Source: Armatimonadota bacterium (GTDB lineage Bacteria; Armatimonadota; Fimbriimonadia; Fimbriimonadales; Fimbriimonadaceae). Taken from it: DNA of 64,000 bases. The stretch spans positions 1 to 64,000 of the forward strand of contig WGMG01000001.1 in the NCBI GenBank assembly GCA_016125185.1, given 5' to 3'. A program made the position numbers and the translations under genes. Positions 1-6,901 of this stretch are shown here, one piece after another (positions within the stretch are counted from its first letter, which is position 1; each line of letters starts with the position of its first letter). Under the pieces are notes generated by a model, which made no database searches, was not told the origin of the DNA, and was given only the letters and a program-made list of their open reading frames with translations.

Positions 1-286
1 GGACGCGCTGATTCAGCGCTTGGGAGACGAGAACGAAGACGTTCGCCAGATGGCGGCGCAGAGCCTTGGCCAGCTTGGCTCCGCCTCGGCTTCGGTGGTG
101 GATGCGCTGATTCAGCGCTTGGGAGACGAGAACGAAGACGTTCGCGAGGCGGCGGCGCAGAGCCTTGGCCAGCTTGGCTCCGCCTCGGCTTCGGTGGTGG
201 ATGCGCTGATTCAGTGCTTGGGAGACGAGAACGAAGACGGTCGCAGGGCGGCGGCGCAGAGCCTTCGCAAACTCGCGCCGCTGTAG
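1..286 (+). CDS. HEAT-repeat protein, C-terminal part (5' end outside window)
   Basis: The frame is open to the left edge, so this is the C-terminal end of a longer protein. It consists of almost identical 33-residue units of the type LGDENEDVR-AAQSLGQLG, which is the helix-turn-helix pattern of HEAT/PBS-lyase repeats. At the DNA level the units recur every 99 bp (unit starts at 20, 119 and 218) with only a few changes, so they arose by recent tandem duplication. Such solenoids bind proteins; the partner is unknown. A TTG at 20 could be read as a start but lies inside the repeat, so I do not accept it. The stop is TAG at 284-286. Confidence 0.75.
   Translation, partial: DALIQRLGDENEDVRQMAAQSLGQLGSASASVVDALIQRLGDENEDVREAAAQSLGQLGSASASVVDALIQCLGDENEDGRRAAAQSLRKLAPL
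20..280 (+). repeat. 99-bp tandem coding repeat
   Basis: Three consecutive units of 99 bp (about 20-118, 119-217 and a truncated, more diverged one from 218) are nearly identical in DNA, encoding HEAT motifs. High nucleotide identity implies recent expansion or gene conversion. Confidence 0.85.
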
Positions 287-299
287 CCGCGCAAACGCA

Positions 300-326
300 A
301 AAGCGGCCCCCGATGGGAGCCGCTTG
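300..326. terminator. Hairpin between convergent genes
   Basis: AAGCGGC at 301-307 pairs with GCCGCTT at 319-325, extended by CCC/GGG with a bulged A. It lies between the stop of the HEAT protein and the stop of the oppositely oriented CheW-like gene, so it could end transcription from both sides. The flanking T-tract is weak. Confidence 0.5.
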
Positions 327-348
327 AATCGTTAGCTAGCCTCTGCGG

Positions 349-816
349 TTATGCAGCTTGCTTTTCCATCCTCTTGCGAAGATCGTTCGGCACGATGGCT
401 TCCGGCTTCAGCAGGAGGCAGAGTTCTTCTTCCTTCTTGCCCACACCGTAGGCGAGGTCGCGCTCGATGCACGACAGCAGGTCTTGGGCTTCGTCCCATT
501 CGTCTTCGCGGTACTCGACGATCTTATCAACCGACTCGACCTGGATGGCGTAGCGACCGAAATCGGTAGCGATGACGAGGAAGTGGTGCGCGGGACCGGC
601 GATCGGCAGTTCGAAGCGGGCGGCTGCATCGATGACGCTGACGGTCGAGCCCTGGTAGGCGAACATGCCGACGAGGGTCTTGGGCGACTTCGGAATCTTG
701 GTCAACGGGCTAACCGGGAGAATTCGCTCGACCGACTGGATCGGCACTCCGAACTTCTCTTCTCCAAGGCGAAAAACAACAAACTTTCCTTCCATATGAA
801 TATCCCAGTGGGTCAT
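349..816 (-). CDS. CheW-like scaffold protein
   Basis: The 155-residue product has the CheW domain pattern: an N-terminal beta strand (KFVVFRLGEEKFGVPI), the conserved VERIL-P stretch, then KIP-SPKTLVGMFAYQG and VIDAAARF. CheW proteins couple chemoreceptors to the CheA kinase in the cytoplasm. No receptor, CheA or CheY gene lies nearby, so it may serve a distant chemosensory array or another signalling complex. The C-terminal tail of about 40 residues is charged and rich in E, K and R. The start is either 816 or the internal ATG at 795 (MEGKFVV), which matches the usual CheW N-terminus better; neither has a strong ribosome site. Confidence 0.8.
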   Translation of the reverse strand: MTHWDIHMEGKFVVFRLGEEKFGVPIQSVERILPVSPLTKIPKSPKTLVGMFAYQGSTVSVIDAAARFELPIAGPAHHFLVIATDFGRYAIQVESVDKIVEYREDEWDEAQDLLSCIERDLAYGVGKKEEELCLLLKPEAIVPNDLRKRMEKQAA

Positions 817-855
817 TCCATTTGGCCAAACCGGTCATACTGTCAAAAACACCAG

Positions 856-1866
856 ATGAAACTGGAAAAAACAGGTTCTTCGATTATGCTGATCCCTTCC
901 CTTATCCTCATCGTGGGGTGCAAGCAGTCGAGCGGATACGACCGTCTTGTATCCGAAATGGACCACGCCAAGGCGATCCACTCCCAGTATGTGATCCACG
1001 TGAAGGGTCAGAACGATATCGCCATCGATTTTCTGTACTCCAAGCCGAACCGCTTCTTGGTAACGTCGAGCGATTTCTCGATGCACTGCAACGAGATCGA
1101 CGGGCATTACGAGGAGATGCTGGACGAGAAGAAGTACGACCTTTTGCCGTGGGATAACAAGCCGTACCCGGGCACAGGCAAGCTGCTAGCCGCCGATTTG
1201 ATCCACGCCGGGCCGGCCAGCGCCACCAACCCAAAGGACTTTGCCCCCAACAAAAAGTGGGAGCTGAAGAGCAAGAAGGACGGGGTGGAGACGTACAGCA
1301 AGACCGTCGATTCGGTCTCGGGTCCGCAGACCTTTACGATGAAGGTGGGCACGGACGGTATGCCCAAATCTTTCGAGGGTCCGGGCGTGGTGTACGAGGT
1401 AAAGAAGTTCGAATACGTGGATGAACAGCCGATCGAAAAGTTCCGGATCAGTCCGGCCGACGGCTTTGTGTGCATCCGCGTGCCGGTCGATCATATTCCG
1501 CTTGAGACCGGTCAAAAGTTCGATTGGTCGGGGTTCAAGGCCGCCTCGGATGTGCAGGGCTTCTCGCCGAAGGGGCCGACGATGTTCGCGATCGTGGACC
1601 CGAAGGAGCCGACTTCGGCGCGGGCGATGGACTGGATTCGGAAGGCCGGTCAGGGTTACACGAAAGTGATGGTCTCGAAGGGCGAGGCGTCGTCGGGATT
1701 CTATGACCCGACGGGCGAGGTGGTGGATAAGATCACCACGACCACGCCGCTGTTCTTGATGGTCTCACCGGACGGAACGGTGAAGGCGATGTGGCTGGGC
1801 TTTGATGCCGATGGCATTCCCGCGTTTGAAGCGGACATTCAGAAAGCGTTGTCGGCGAAGGATTAG
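856..1866 (+). CDS. Lipoprotein with thioredoxin-like C-terminal domain
   Basis: From ATG 856 the product is 336 residues and begins with a positively charged stretch, a short hydrophobic core and a lipobox (LILIVGC, Cys22), so it is predicted to be a lipid-anchored envelope protein. The middle resembles LolA-like or outer-membrane-lipoprotein-sorting folds (KPNRFLVTSSDFSMHCNEIDG). The last 120 residues look like a thioredoxin-fold redoxin (FDWSGFKAASDVQGFSPKG, then TPLFLMVSPDGTV) but lack a CxxC pair, so redox activity is unlikely. Open frame extends far upstream over the opposite-strand CheW gene, but only the 856 or 886 starts give the signal peptide. Function unknown. Confidence 0.75.
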   Translation: MKLEKTGSSIMLIPSLILIVGCKQSSGYDRLVSEMDHAKAIHSQYVIHVKGQNDIAIDFLYSKPNRFLVTSSDFSMHCNEIDGHYEEMLDEKKYDLLPWDNKPYPGTGKLLAADLIHAGPASATNPKDFAPNKKWELKSKKDGVETYSKTVDSVSGPQTFTMKVGTDGMPKSFEGPGVVYEVKKFEYVDEQPIEKFRISPADGFVCIRVPVDHIPLETGQKFDWSGFKAASDVQGFSPKGPTMFAIVDPKEPTSARAMDWIRKAGQGYTKVMVSKGEASSGFYDPTGEVVDKITTTTPLFLMVSPDGTVKAMWLGFDADGIPAFEADIQKALSAKD

Positions 1867-1934
1867 CGCTTAGCGGTTTCTGCTTTTGGCTATGCGAGCC
1901 ACGCCTCGATCATAGTGAAATCCTTGAAAATAGT

Positions 1935-1950
1935 GTAACCTTAGGGTTAC
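1935..1950. promoter_or_regulatory. Palindrome GTAACC-N4-GGTTAC
   Basis: This is a perfect 6-bp inverted repeat with a 4-bp spacer, about 35 bp before the 1985 start. A possible promoter (TTGAAA at 1924, TTACAG at 1947, 17-bp spacing) would have its -10 box covered by the right arm, as expected of a repressor operator. The binding protein is unknown. Confidence 0.35.
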
Positions 1951-1984
1951 AGTAGCGCATCTACACCTATAGGAAACGATAAGC

Positions 1985-2344
1985 ATGGCTCAACCAGGTC
2001 CGAATCCGCAAACCAATTTGATTGTTTCAATCGTGGCTCCCGTAGTCGCTCTTATCGCGATTGCAGTGCTCTTCTTCATGAAGCCGCAGCCCCAGGCTCC
2101 GGCCGCGCCGACTCCGGTTAACGTTTCGGTCGCCAAGCTTCCCGATCCCGGCATTCAGCCGGTGAACGCGCTTCCGAACTCCGGCTCGGTAACCGGTTCG
2201 CCTTCGGGTGGCGCCGGTATGATGGGTGGCTTCGGCGCAGCGGGCGGCCCCGGTGGAATGGGCGGCGGAATGCGCGGCCCGTCGGCTTCCGGCCTCTCGA
2301 AGGGCGGCGGCAAGAAAGGCCCAATGGGCGCAATGGGCGGCTAA
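1985..2344 (+). CDS. Small single-span membrane protein with Gly/Met-rich tail
   Basis: The 119-residue product has one membrane segment near the N-terminus (about residues 11-30, LIVSIVAPVVALIAIAVLF), then a proline/alanine-rich linker and a C-terminal third made mostly of Gly and Met with some Ser and Ala (GGAGMMGGFGAAGGPGGMGGG). The tail is low-complexity and probably disordered outside the membrane. I recognise no family. AGGA lies 11 nt before the ATG. The gene stands alone between the lipoprotein and the cell-shape locus. Its high-confidence codon bias and promoter-like upstream region suggest it is real. Confidence 0.65.
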   Translation: MAQPGPNPQTNLIVSIVAPVVALIAIAVLFFMKPQPQAPAAPTPVNVSVAKLPDPGIQPVNALPNSGSVTGSPSGGAGMMGGFGAAGGPGGMGGGMRGPSASGLSKGGGKKGPMGAMGG

Positions 2345-2427
2345 CAACTTCCGCAAACCCTCAGCAGCTTCGAGGTTGGGATCGAAAGATTTTCCAACGC
2401 TTCGCTACTGAGGGAGCGGTTCAATTC

Positions 2428-2452
2428 TTCGGTTGAAAATTATCCAACCGAA
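2428..2452. promoter_or_regulatory. Inverted repeat upstream of the RemA-like gene
   Basis: TTCGGTTG at 2428-2435 and CAACCGAA at 2445-2452 form a perfect 8-bp inverted repeat with a 9-nt loop. It could be an operator or an RNA hairpin. No T-run follows, so it is not a standard terminator. Confidence 0.35.
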
Positions 2453-2469
2453 ACGAACCTAAATCCAGT

Positions 2470-2501
2470 AAACTCCTCTTTCGCCAAAAGGGGAGTTTTT
2501 A
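2470..2501 (+). terminator. Terminator-like hairpin that hides a ribosome-binding site
   Basis: AACTCCTCTTT pairs over 11 bp (one G-U pair) with AAAGGGGAGTT around a 5-nt loop and is followed by a T-run, the form of an intrinsic terminator for the 1985 gene. The 3' arm contains AGGGGAG (2489-2495), which is also the ideally spaced Shine-Dalgarno sequence for the TTG start at 2503. Folding would therefore both stop transcripts and mask translation of the RemA-like gene. Confidence 0.65.
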
Positions 2502-2502
2502 T

Positions 2503-2784
2503 TTGTCGCTGTCGCCCATCCTCAATGTAGGATTCAACAACTATGTCGTGACCGACAAAGTGGTTGCGCTGGTCAGCAGCGAGTCCGCACCAATGCGAAG
2601 AATGGTGCAGATCCTCCGAAAAGAAGGCAAAGTCATCGACGCGACGCAGGGACGGAGAACGCGCAGCGTCCTATTCACCTCGGGCGATGGGATCGTCCTG
2701 TCGGCGATTTCCCAGGAGACATTGGCGAAAAGGCTCACAGGAGGTGACAACACGGTTGGAGAATCGGAAGAAGATGAGGAATAG
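2503..2784 (+). CDS. RemA/DUF370-family regulator
   Basis: The 93-residue product matches the RemA (DUF370) family almost end to end: [34 protein letters not shown] and [14 protein letters not shown] are the family landmarks. RemA proteins are DNA-binding regulators, best known from Bacillus matrix genes; elsewhere the role is open. The start must be the TTG at 2503, because the conserved N-terminus has no in-frame ATG; AGGGGAG sits 7 nt upstream inside a hairpin. The C-terminal tail is acidic (GESEEDEE). The gene overlaps the proposed mreB start by 11 nt, so it probably heads the cell-shape operon. Confidence 0.85.
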   Translation: MSLSPILNVGFNNYVVTDKVVALVSSESAPMRRMVQILRKEGKVIDATQGRRTRSVLFTSGDGIVLSAISQETLAKRLTGGDNTVGESEEDEE

Positions 2785-3835
2785 GTCCTCGAATGGGTTT
2801 TCGAGTTGGTTCTCGAAGATGCATCGGGATATCGGGATCGACCTAGGCACCGCGAACACGCTGGTGTATGTGGCAGGTCGAGGGATCGTTTTGCGCGAAC
2901 CGAGCGTGGTTGCCGTCAGCAGAGACGACGGCAAAGTGATCAACGTCGGGTCGGAGGCCAAGCGCATGCTGGGCCGTACGCCCACCAACATCGTGGCGGT
3001 CCGCCCCCTGAAGGACGGCGTCATTGCCGACTATGAGCAGACCGAGGCGATGCTTCGCCACTTTATCGGCGCAGTCTCGGCCAAATCGCTGTTCCGCAAG
3101 ACCGTCGTGGTCGGCATTCCCAGCGGCGTGACCGAAGTCGAGCGCCGCGCGGTGCTGGAAGCCGCGCGCAAAGCCGGTGCGACCCACGCCTACGTAGTGG
3201 AAGAGCCGATGGCCGCCGCTATCGGCGCGGGCCTGCCGGTCTCCGAGCCGAGCGGCTCAATCATCGTAGACATCGGCGGAGGCACGACCGAAGTCGCGGT
3301 CATCTCGCTGGGCGGCATCGTGAGTTCGAAGTCGGTGCGCACGGCGGGCGACGAGCTGGACGAAGCCATCATCTCGTACGTCAAACGCGCGTTCAACCTG
3401 GCGATCGGCGACCGCACGGCCGAGCAGGTGAAGATCGAGATCGGATCGGCGTACCCACTGGAGCAGGAGATGGACATGGTGATCAAGGGCCGAGACCTCA
3501 TTTCGGGCCTGCCGCGCAGCGCGGTGATCACGAGCGAAGAGGTGCGAACCGCCATCGCCGAACCAGTGAAGGAGATCGTCGAGGCCATCAAGCTGACGCT
3601 GGAAGCGTCTCCGCCCGAACTGGCGGGCGACGCCATGGAGCGAGGTATTTATTTGGCCGGCGGCGGCGCGCTCCTGCGCGGGCTGGACAAGCTCATCGCC
3701 AAAGAGACTTTGATTCCGGTGCATATCGCCAACGACCCGCTGAGTTGCGTCGCGCTCGGCACGGGCATCATCGTGGAAGATATGAACACCAACCCTGTCA
3801 TTCGTAAACTACTCGAGAGGTCCGCACAGTCTTAA
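2774..3835 (+). CDS. mreB: Rod-shape actin homologue MreB
   Basis: The product is a bacterial actin that polymerises on the inner membrane face and guides lateral wall synthesis. The phosphate-1 loop ([15 protein letters not shown]), the phosphate-2 loop ([16 protein letters not shown]) and the adenosine motif ([13 protein letters not shown]) are all intact. From ATG 2774 it is 353 residues, slightly longer than usual, with a WFSK-containing N-terminal stretch like the membrane-binding helix of other MreBs. This start overlaps the RemA-like stop, favouring coupling. The ATG at 2819 ([10 protein letters not shown], 338 residues) is the alternative. The gene is followed by mreC and mreD. Confidence 0.95.
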   Translation: MRNRSSNGFSSWFSKMHRDIGIDLGTANTLVYVAGRGIVLREPSVVAVSRDDGKVINVGSEAKRMLGRTPTNIVAVRPLKDGVIADYEQTEAMLRHFIGAVSAKSLFRKTVVVGIPSGVTEVERRAVLEAARKAGATHAYVVEEPMAAAIGAGLPVSEPSGSIIVDIGGGTTEVAVISLGGIVSSKSVRTAGDELDEAIISYVKRAFNLAIGDRTAEQVKIEIGSAYPLEQEMDMVIKGRDLISGLPRSAVITSEEVRTAIAEPVKEIVEAIKLTLEASPPELAGDAMERGIYLAGGGALLRGLDKLIAKETLIPVHIANDPLSCVALGTGIIVEDMNTNPVIRKLLERSAQS

Positions 3836-3867
3836 AGAACCAGGATTCACCGCAAAAGAACGGTCTT

Positions 3868-4647
3868 TTGATCTTGGCGTTAGTCGCCGTTACCATCGGT
3901 TTGTCCATCCTTCAGAAAAACGCCCGAAACAAGGGGGCGGTCAGCCTGCCCGACCAAGCTGTTCGGTTGGTCTGCCGACCGGTGGCGTCGGCCTCCACCG
4001 CCGTTGTGGTGGGCATCAAAGACTTCGTGTTCGGGGCCATTTACAGCAGTCGCCTGAAGGCCGAAAACCAACGCCTGAACCGCTCGCTGGAGAACTACGC
4101 GCTGTACGGCGAGACGGTGTCGCGGTTGGAGAAGGAGGTCAACTCGCTCCGGGTCGAGATGGACCTGGACAAGACCTACCAGCGGCCCAAGGTGGTGGGC
4201 AGTATCACCGGCTACTTCCCCCAGCAGAACCGCGTGACGCTGGACATCGGTAAGAACAAGGGTGTGGCGGCGGGCATGCCGGCGGTATGTGCGCAGGGCC
4301 TCATCGGCACAGTCCAGACGGTGGGTGTCAACGACTGCCAGGTGCTGTTGATCACCTCGTCGGCCATGCAGCTGGGGGCGATCGCTACCAAGTACGACCC
4401 GCCCGCAGCGGGGCTGATCTACGGCGAAAACTCGTCCACCTTGCTGATGAAGTTTCTGAGCCCGGACGTGCCGGTCGCCAGTGGCGACGTGATCTATACG
4501 TCGGGTTTTTCGCCCCAGATTCCGCGCGGCATTGTCATCGGACGTGTGCTGTCGGCGGAGTCGATGCCGGAGCTGGGATCGTCGCGGGCGCGCATTTTGC
4601 CGGCCGTAAACGTGGGTGAGCTTCGCGAGGTGGTGATCCTGAAATGA
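3868..4647 (+). CDS. mreC: Rod-shape protein MreC
   Basis: The 259-residue product has the MreC layout: one N-terminal membrane segment, a coiled coil (about residues 50-95, LKAENQRLNRSLEN to NSLRVEMDLD) and a periplasmic beta-rich domain with the pattern NRVTLDIGKNKGVAAGMPAV and VYTSGFSPQIPRGIVIG-like end. MreC links MreB to the wall-synthesis enzymes. The start is uncertain: TTG at 3868 is the first plausible codon after the mreB stop and leaves almost no cytoplasmic segment, and no ATG lies upstream in frame. Its stop overlaps the mreD start as ATGA. Confidence 0.9.
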   Translation: MILALVAVTIGLSILQKNARNKGAVSLPDQAVRLVCRPVASASTAVVVGIKDFVFGAIYSSRLKAENQRLNRSLENYALYGETVSRLEKEVNSLRVEMDLDKTYQRPKVVGSITGYFPQQNRVTLDIGKNKGVAAGMPAVCAQGLIGTVQTVGVNDCQVLLITSSAMQLGAIATKYDPPAAGLIYGENSSTLLMKFLSPDVPVASGDVIYTSGFSPQIPRGIVIGRVLSAESMPELGSSRARILPAVNVGELREVVILK

Positions 4648-5132
4648 ACCCATCGCGGCTATACATCGCCTCGGCGTTGACGATCTGGATCGCGGGGGGG
4701 CTGCAGGGCGGCGTCTCGACCCAGATGGCGGTGTTTGGCGTATCGCCCGACTTTCTGCTGTTGGCGGCGTGCGTGCTGGGGCTCTTGGCCGATATGCGCA
4801 CGGCCCTGATCCTGGGCTTTGCCGCCGGATTTGTGGAAGGCGCGGTGGTGGGCGCCGATATGTGGCAGTACATCGCGACCCGGATGCTGGTGTGCTGGCT
4901 GTGCTCGTTCCTGATCGAGAGTCGGTTCCAACGGAACTATGCGACCGCCGCGGTGGTGACGCTGGGATGCACCCTCATTTCGGGGGTGCTGTCGATGATT
5001 CTGACCTTCCAGCCGAACATCCTCGGAGCGCTAAAGGCTACAATTATATCGGCTGTGTACAACGGTGTGCTCGCCTTGTTGGCTTACGTGCCACTCGAGC
5101 GCGCTACCGGAACCCGAAGCCAGCAACTATGA
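4644..5132 (+). CDS. mreD: Rod-shape membrane protein MreD
   Basis: The 162-residue product is almost entirely hydrophobic with about five membrane segments, the expected size and position for MreD, the integral membrane member of the elongation complex. Sequence similarity in this family is weak, so the call rests mainly on synteny with mreB and mreC. The segment SPDFLLLAACVLGLLADMRTA is typical (MreD proteins carry a P-D-hydrophobic motif). ATG 4644 overlaps the mreC stop by 4 nt, and its own stop overlaps the next start by 4 nt, showing translational coupling. Confidence 0.88.
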   Translation: MNPSRLYIASALTIWIAGGLQGGVSTQMAVFGVSPDFLLLAACVLGLLADMRTALILGFAAGFVEGAVVGADMWQYIATRMLVCWLCSFLIESRFQRNYATAAVVTLGCTLISGVLSMILTFQPNILGALKATIISAVYNGVLALLAYVPLERATGTRSQQL

Positions 5133-6382
5133 GCACGCACGTCGATGTCCTCGCCATGGCCCGCGAACAGTTAGCGGTCGCCGCGCAGTATCTCGAACTT
5201 GACGAGGGTCTGCACCAAGTTCTTTCCCGCCCGATGAGACAGCTCATCGTCAACTTCCCCGTCGTATTGGACAACGGCGAGGTGATGGTATTTGAGGGTT
5301 ACCGCGTTCAGCATAACTCGTCGCGCGGTCCCACCAAGGGCGGCATCCGCTACCATCCAGACGTCGACGTGAACGAGACGTCGGCGCTGGCGATGTGGAT
5401 GACCTGGAAGTGCGCGGTGGCGAACATTCCATACGGCGGCGCGAAGGGCTCGGTCAAAGTGGACACGAAGCAGTTTTCTCGGCGCGAGATCGAGAAGCTG
5501 ACGCGCCGGTACGTGACCGAGATCAACATGATTTTGGGCGAGCGGTCGGACATTCCCGCTCCGGACATCGGCACCAACGCGCAGGTGATGGCGTGGATCA
5601 TGGACACGTTTTCCATGCAGAAGGGTTACACCGTGCCGGGCGTGGTCACGGGCAAGCCGGTGGACCTTGGCGGCTCGCTGGGGCGCGTCGAGGCGACGGG
5701 CCGAGGCGTGATCGTGGCGGCCGAAGAAGCCGCGAAGTCGCTGGGCATGAACTTCAACGGCGCGCGAGTGGTGGTGCAGGGCTTTGGCAACGTCGGTTCG
5801 ACGGCGGCCAAGATCGCGGCGCAGAACGGCGCGACGGTGGTCGGCATTTCGGACGCGCTGGGCGGCATCTATAACCCGAAGGGCCTGCCGGTCGAGGATT
5901 TGATCAACCGCTATGCGGGCCGCGAGGGCGGCATCCGCGAGTACAAGGACGCCGAGCCGGTGACCAACGAACAGCTTTTGGAACTGGATTGCGACATCCT
6001 GATTCCGGCCGCGATCTCCGCCCAGGTGACGGGCGAAAACGCGGACAAGATCAAGGCGAAGCTGGTGGTGGAGGGCGCGAATGGGCCTTGTACGCCGGAC
6101 GCCGACCACATTCTGTCGGACAAGGGCGTGCTGGTCGTGCCGGACATTCTGGCCAACTCGGGCGGCGTCATCGTCAGCTACTTCGAGTGGGTACAGGACC
6201 TGCAGAACTTCTTCTGGGAAGAGGATCAGGTCAACGATCGACTGACGCGGATCATGCGGTCGTCGTACGGGCAGGTGGACTACGCGATGAAGCAGCATAA
6301 GACGGATATGCGAACGGCGGCGCTGATCATCGGCGTGAAGCGCGTGGCGGACGCGACGGTTCGACGCGGCATCTTCCCGTAG
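5129..6382 (+). CDS. Glu/Leu/Phe/Val-type dehydrogenase (probable glutamate dehydrogenase)
   Basis: The 417-residue cytoplasmic enzyme would interconvert glutamate and 2-oxoglutarate plus ammonia using NAD(P). Landmarks in order: GPTKGGIRYHP (substrate binding), PYGGAKGSV (catalytic lysine), a Rossmann nucleotide site (VVVQGFGNVGS), ILIPAAI and VEGANGP near the end of the NAD domain, and LANSGGVIVSYFEW. The length is typical of hexameric catabolic GDH. ATG 5129 overlaps the mreD stop as ATGA, so it is the last gene of the RemA-MreBCD transcription unit, which is an unusual partnership. A leucine or branched-chain preference cannot be excluded from sequence alone. Confidence 0.92.
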   Translation: MSTHVDVLAMAREQLAVAAQYLELDEGLHQVLSRPMRQLIVNFPVVLDNGEVMVFEGYRVQHNSSRGPTKGGIRYHPDVDVNETSALAMWMTWKCAVANIPYGGAKGSVKVDTKQFSRREIEKLTRRYVTEINMILGERSDIPAPDIGTNAQVMAWIMDTFSMQKGYTVPGVVTGKPVDLGGSLGRVEATGRGVIVAAEEAAKSLGMNFNGARVVVQGFGNVGSTAAKIAAQNGATVVGISDALGGIYNPKGLPVEDLINRYAGREGGIREYKDAEPVTNEQLLELDCDILIPAAISAQVTGENADKIKAKLVVEGANGPCTPDADHILSDKGVLVVPDILANSGGVIVSYFEWVQDLQNFFWEEDQVNDRLTRIMRSSYGQVDYAMKQHKTDMRTAALIIGVKRVADATVRRGIFP

Positions 6383-6523
6383 ATTTTGGAGGGCTGGGGA
6401 AAAGGGCAGCGCCAAGCGCCAGATCGCCCGGATTCGGCTTTGCTGAAATGCGAAAGGCGTGCCGGGCCATTGCGTCTGCGGGCGTCAGTATCTGCGCCTT
6501 CAAACCTGGCCCACCAACACGGG

Positions 6524-6808
6524 CTAAGCCAGGTTTTCGATCTGCCGCGCCAGCTCGAAATCGAACGTCGAGATGCCGCCCAGGTCGTGGGTGTTCAGGC
6601 CGACCTCCACTCGCTGGTAGCCGATGAAAAGATCGGGGTGGTGGTCCATCCGGTCGGCCAGTTGGCCCACCGCCACCGCGAAGACCAGCCCGTCCTTATA
6701 GCTCCCAAACTTAAAGGTCTTGCGAATCTGCTCGCCGTTATAGCTCCATCCGCCTAACGTTGGAAGCATGGTTTCAATCTCGTGTGGGTCAAGCTTTCGT
6801 CGTTCCAT
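6524..6808 (-). CDS. 4a-hydroxytetrahydrobiopterin dehydratase (PCD/DCoH family)
   Basis: The 94-residue product fits the small PCD family, which dehydrates 4a-hydroxy-tetrahydropterin formed by aromatic amino acid hydroxylases. The active-site block MDHHPDLFIGYQRVEV, followed by THDLGGISTFDFELA, is the family hallmark, with adjacent histidines in DHHP and a further His in THD. No phenylalanine hydroxylase is in view, so it may act in molybdopterin or other pterin metabolism instead. A TAGAAT box lies only 8 nt before the ATG on this strand, suggesting a very short leader. It is transcribed convergently with the dehydrogenase and divergently from pckA. Confidence 0.9.
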   Translation of the reverse strand: MERRKLDPHEIETMLPTLGGWSYNGEQIRKTFKFGSYKDGLVFAVAVGQLADRMDHHPDLFIGYQRVEVGLNTHDLGGISTFDFELARQIENLA

Positions 6809-6901
6809 ATACCCACATTCTAGTTCATTCGACGTGCTGGGATTCCCTGACAGCTATGCCTCGGCGGGCCCTTCGTCGGGTACCTTTGTTAGAAAGAACT
6901 C

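Noticed and set aside
358-855. Long N-terminal extension of the lipoprotein frame
   Set aside because: It lies antisense to the CheW-like gene, and the signal peptide with lipobox starts only at 856.
5171-6415. Large frame antisense to the dehydrogenase
   Set aside because: It is a high-GC shadow, rich in Arg and His, with no motifs; the plus-strand enzyme is unambiguous.
6386-6757. Plus-strand frame over the pterin dehydratase
   Set aside because: Shadow of the minus-strand PCD gene, which has clear family motifs.
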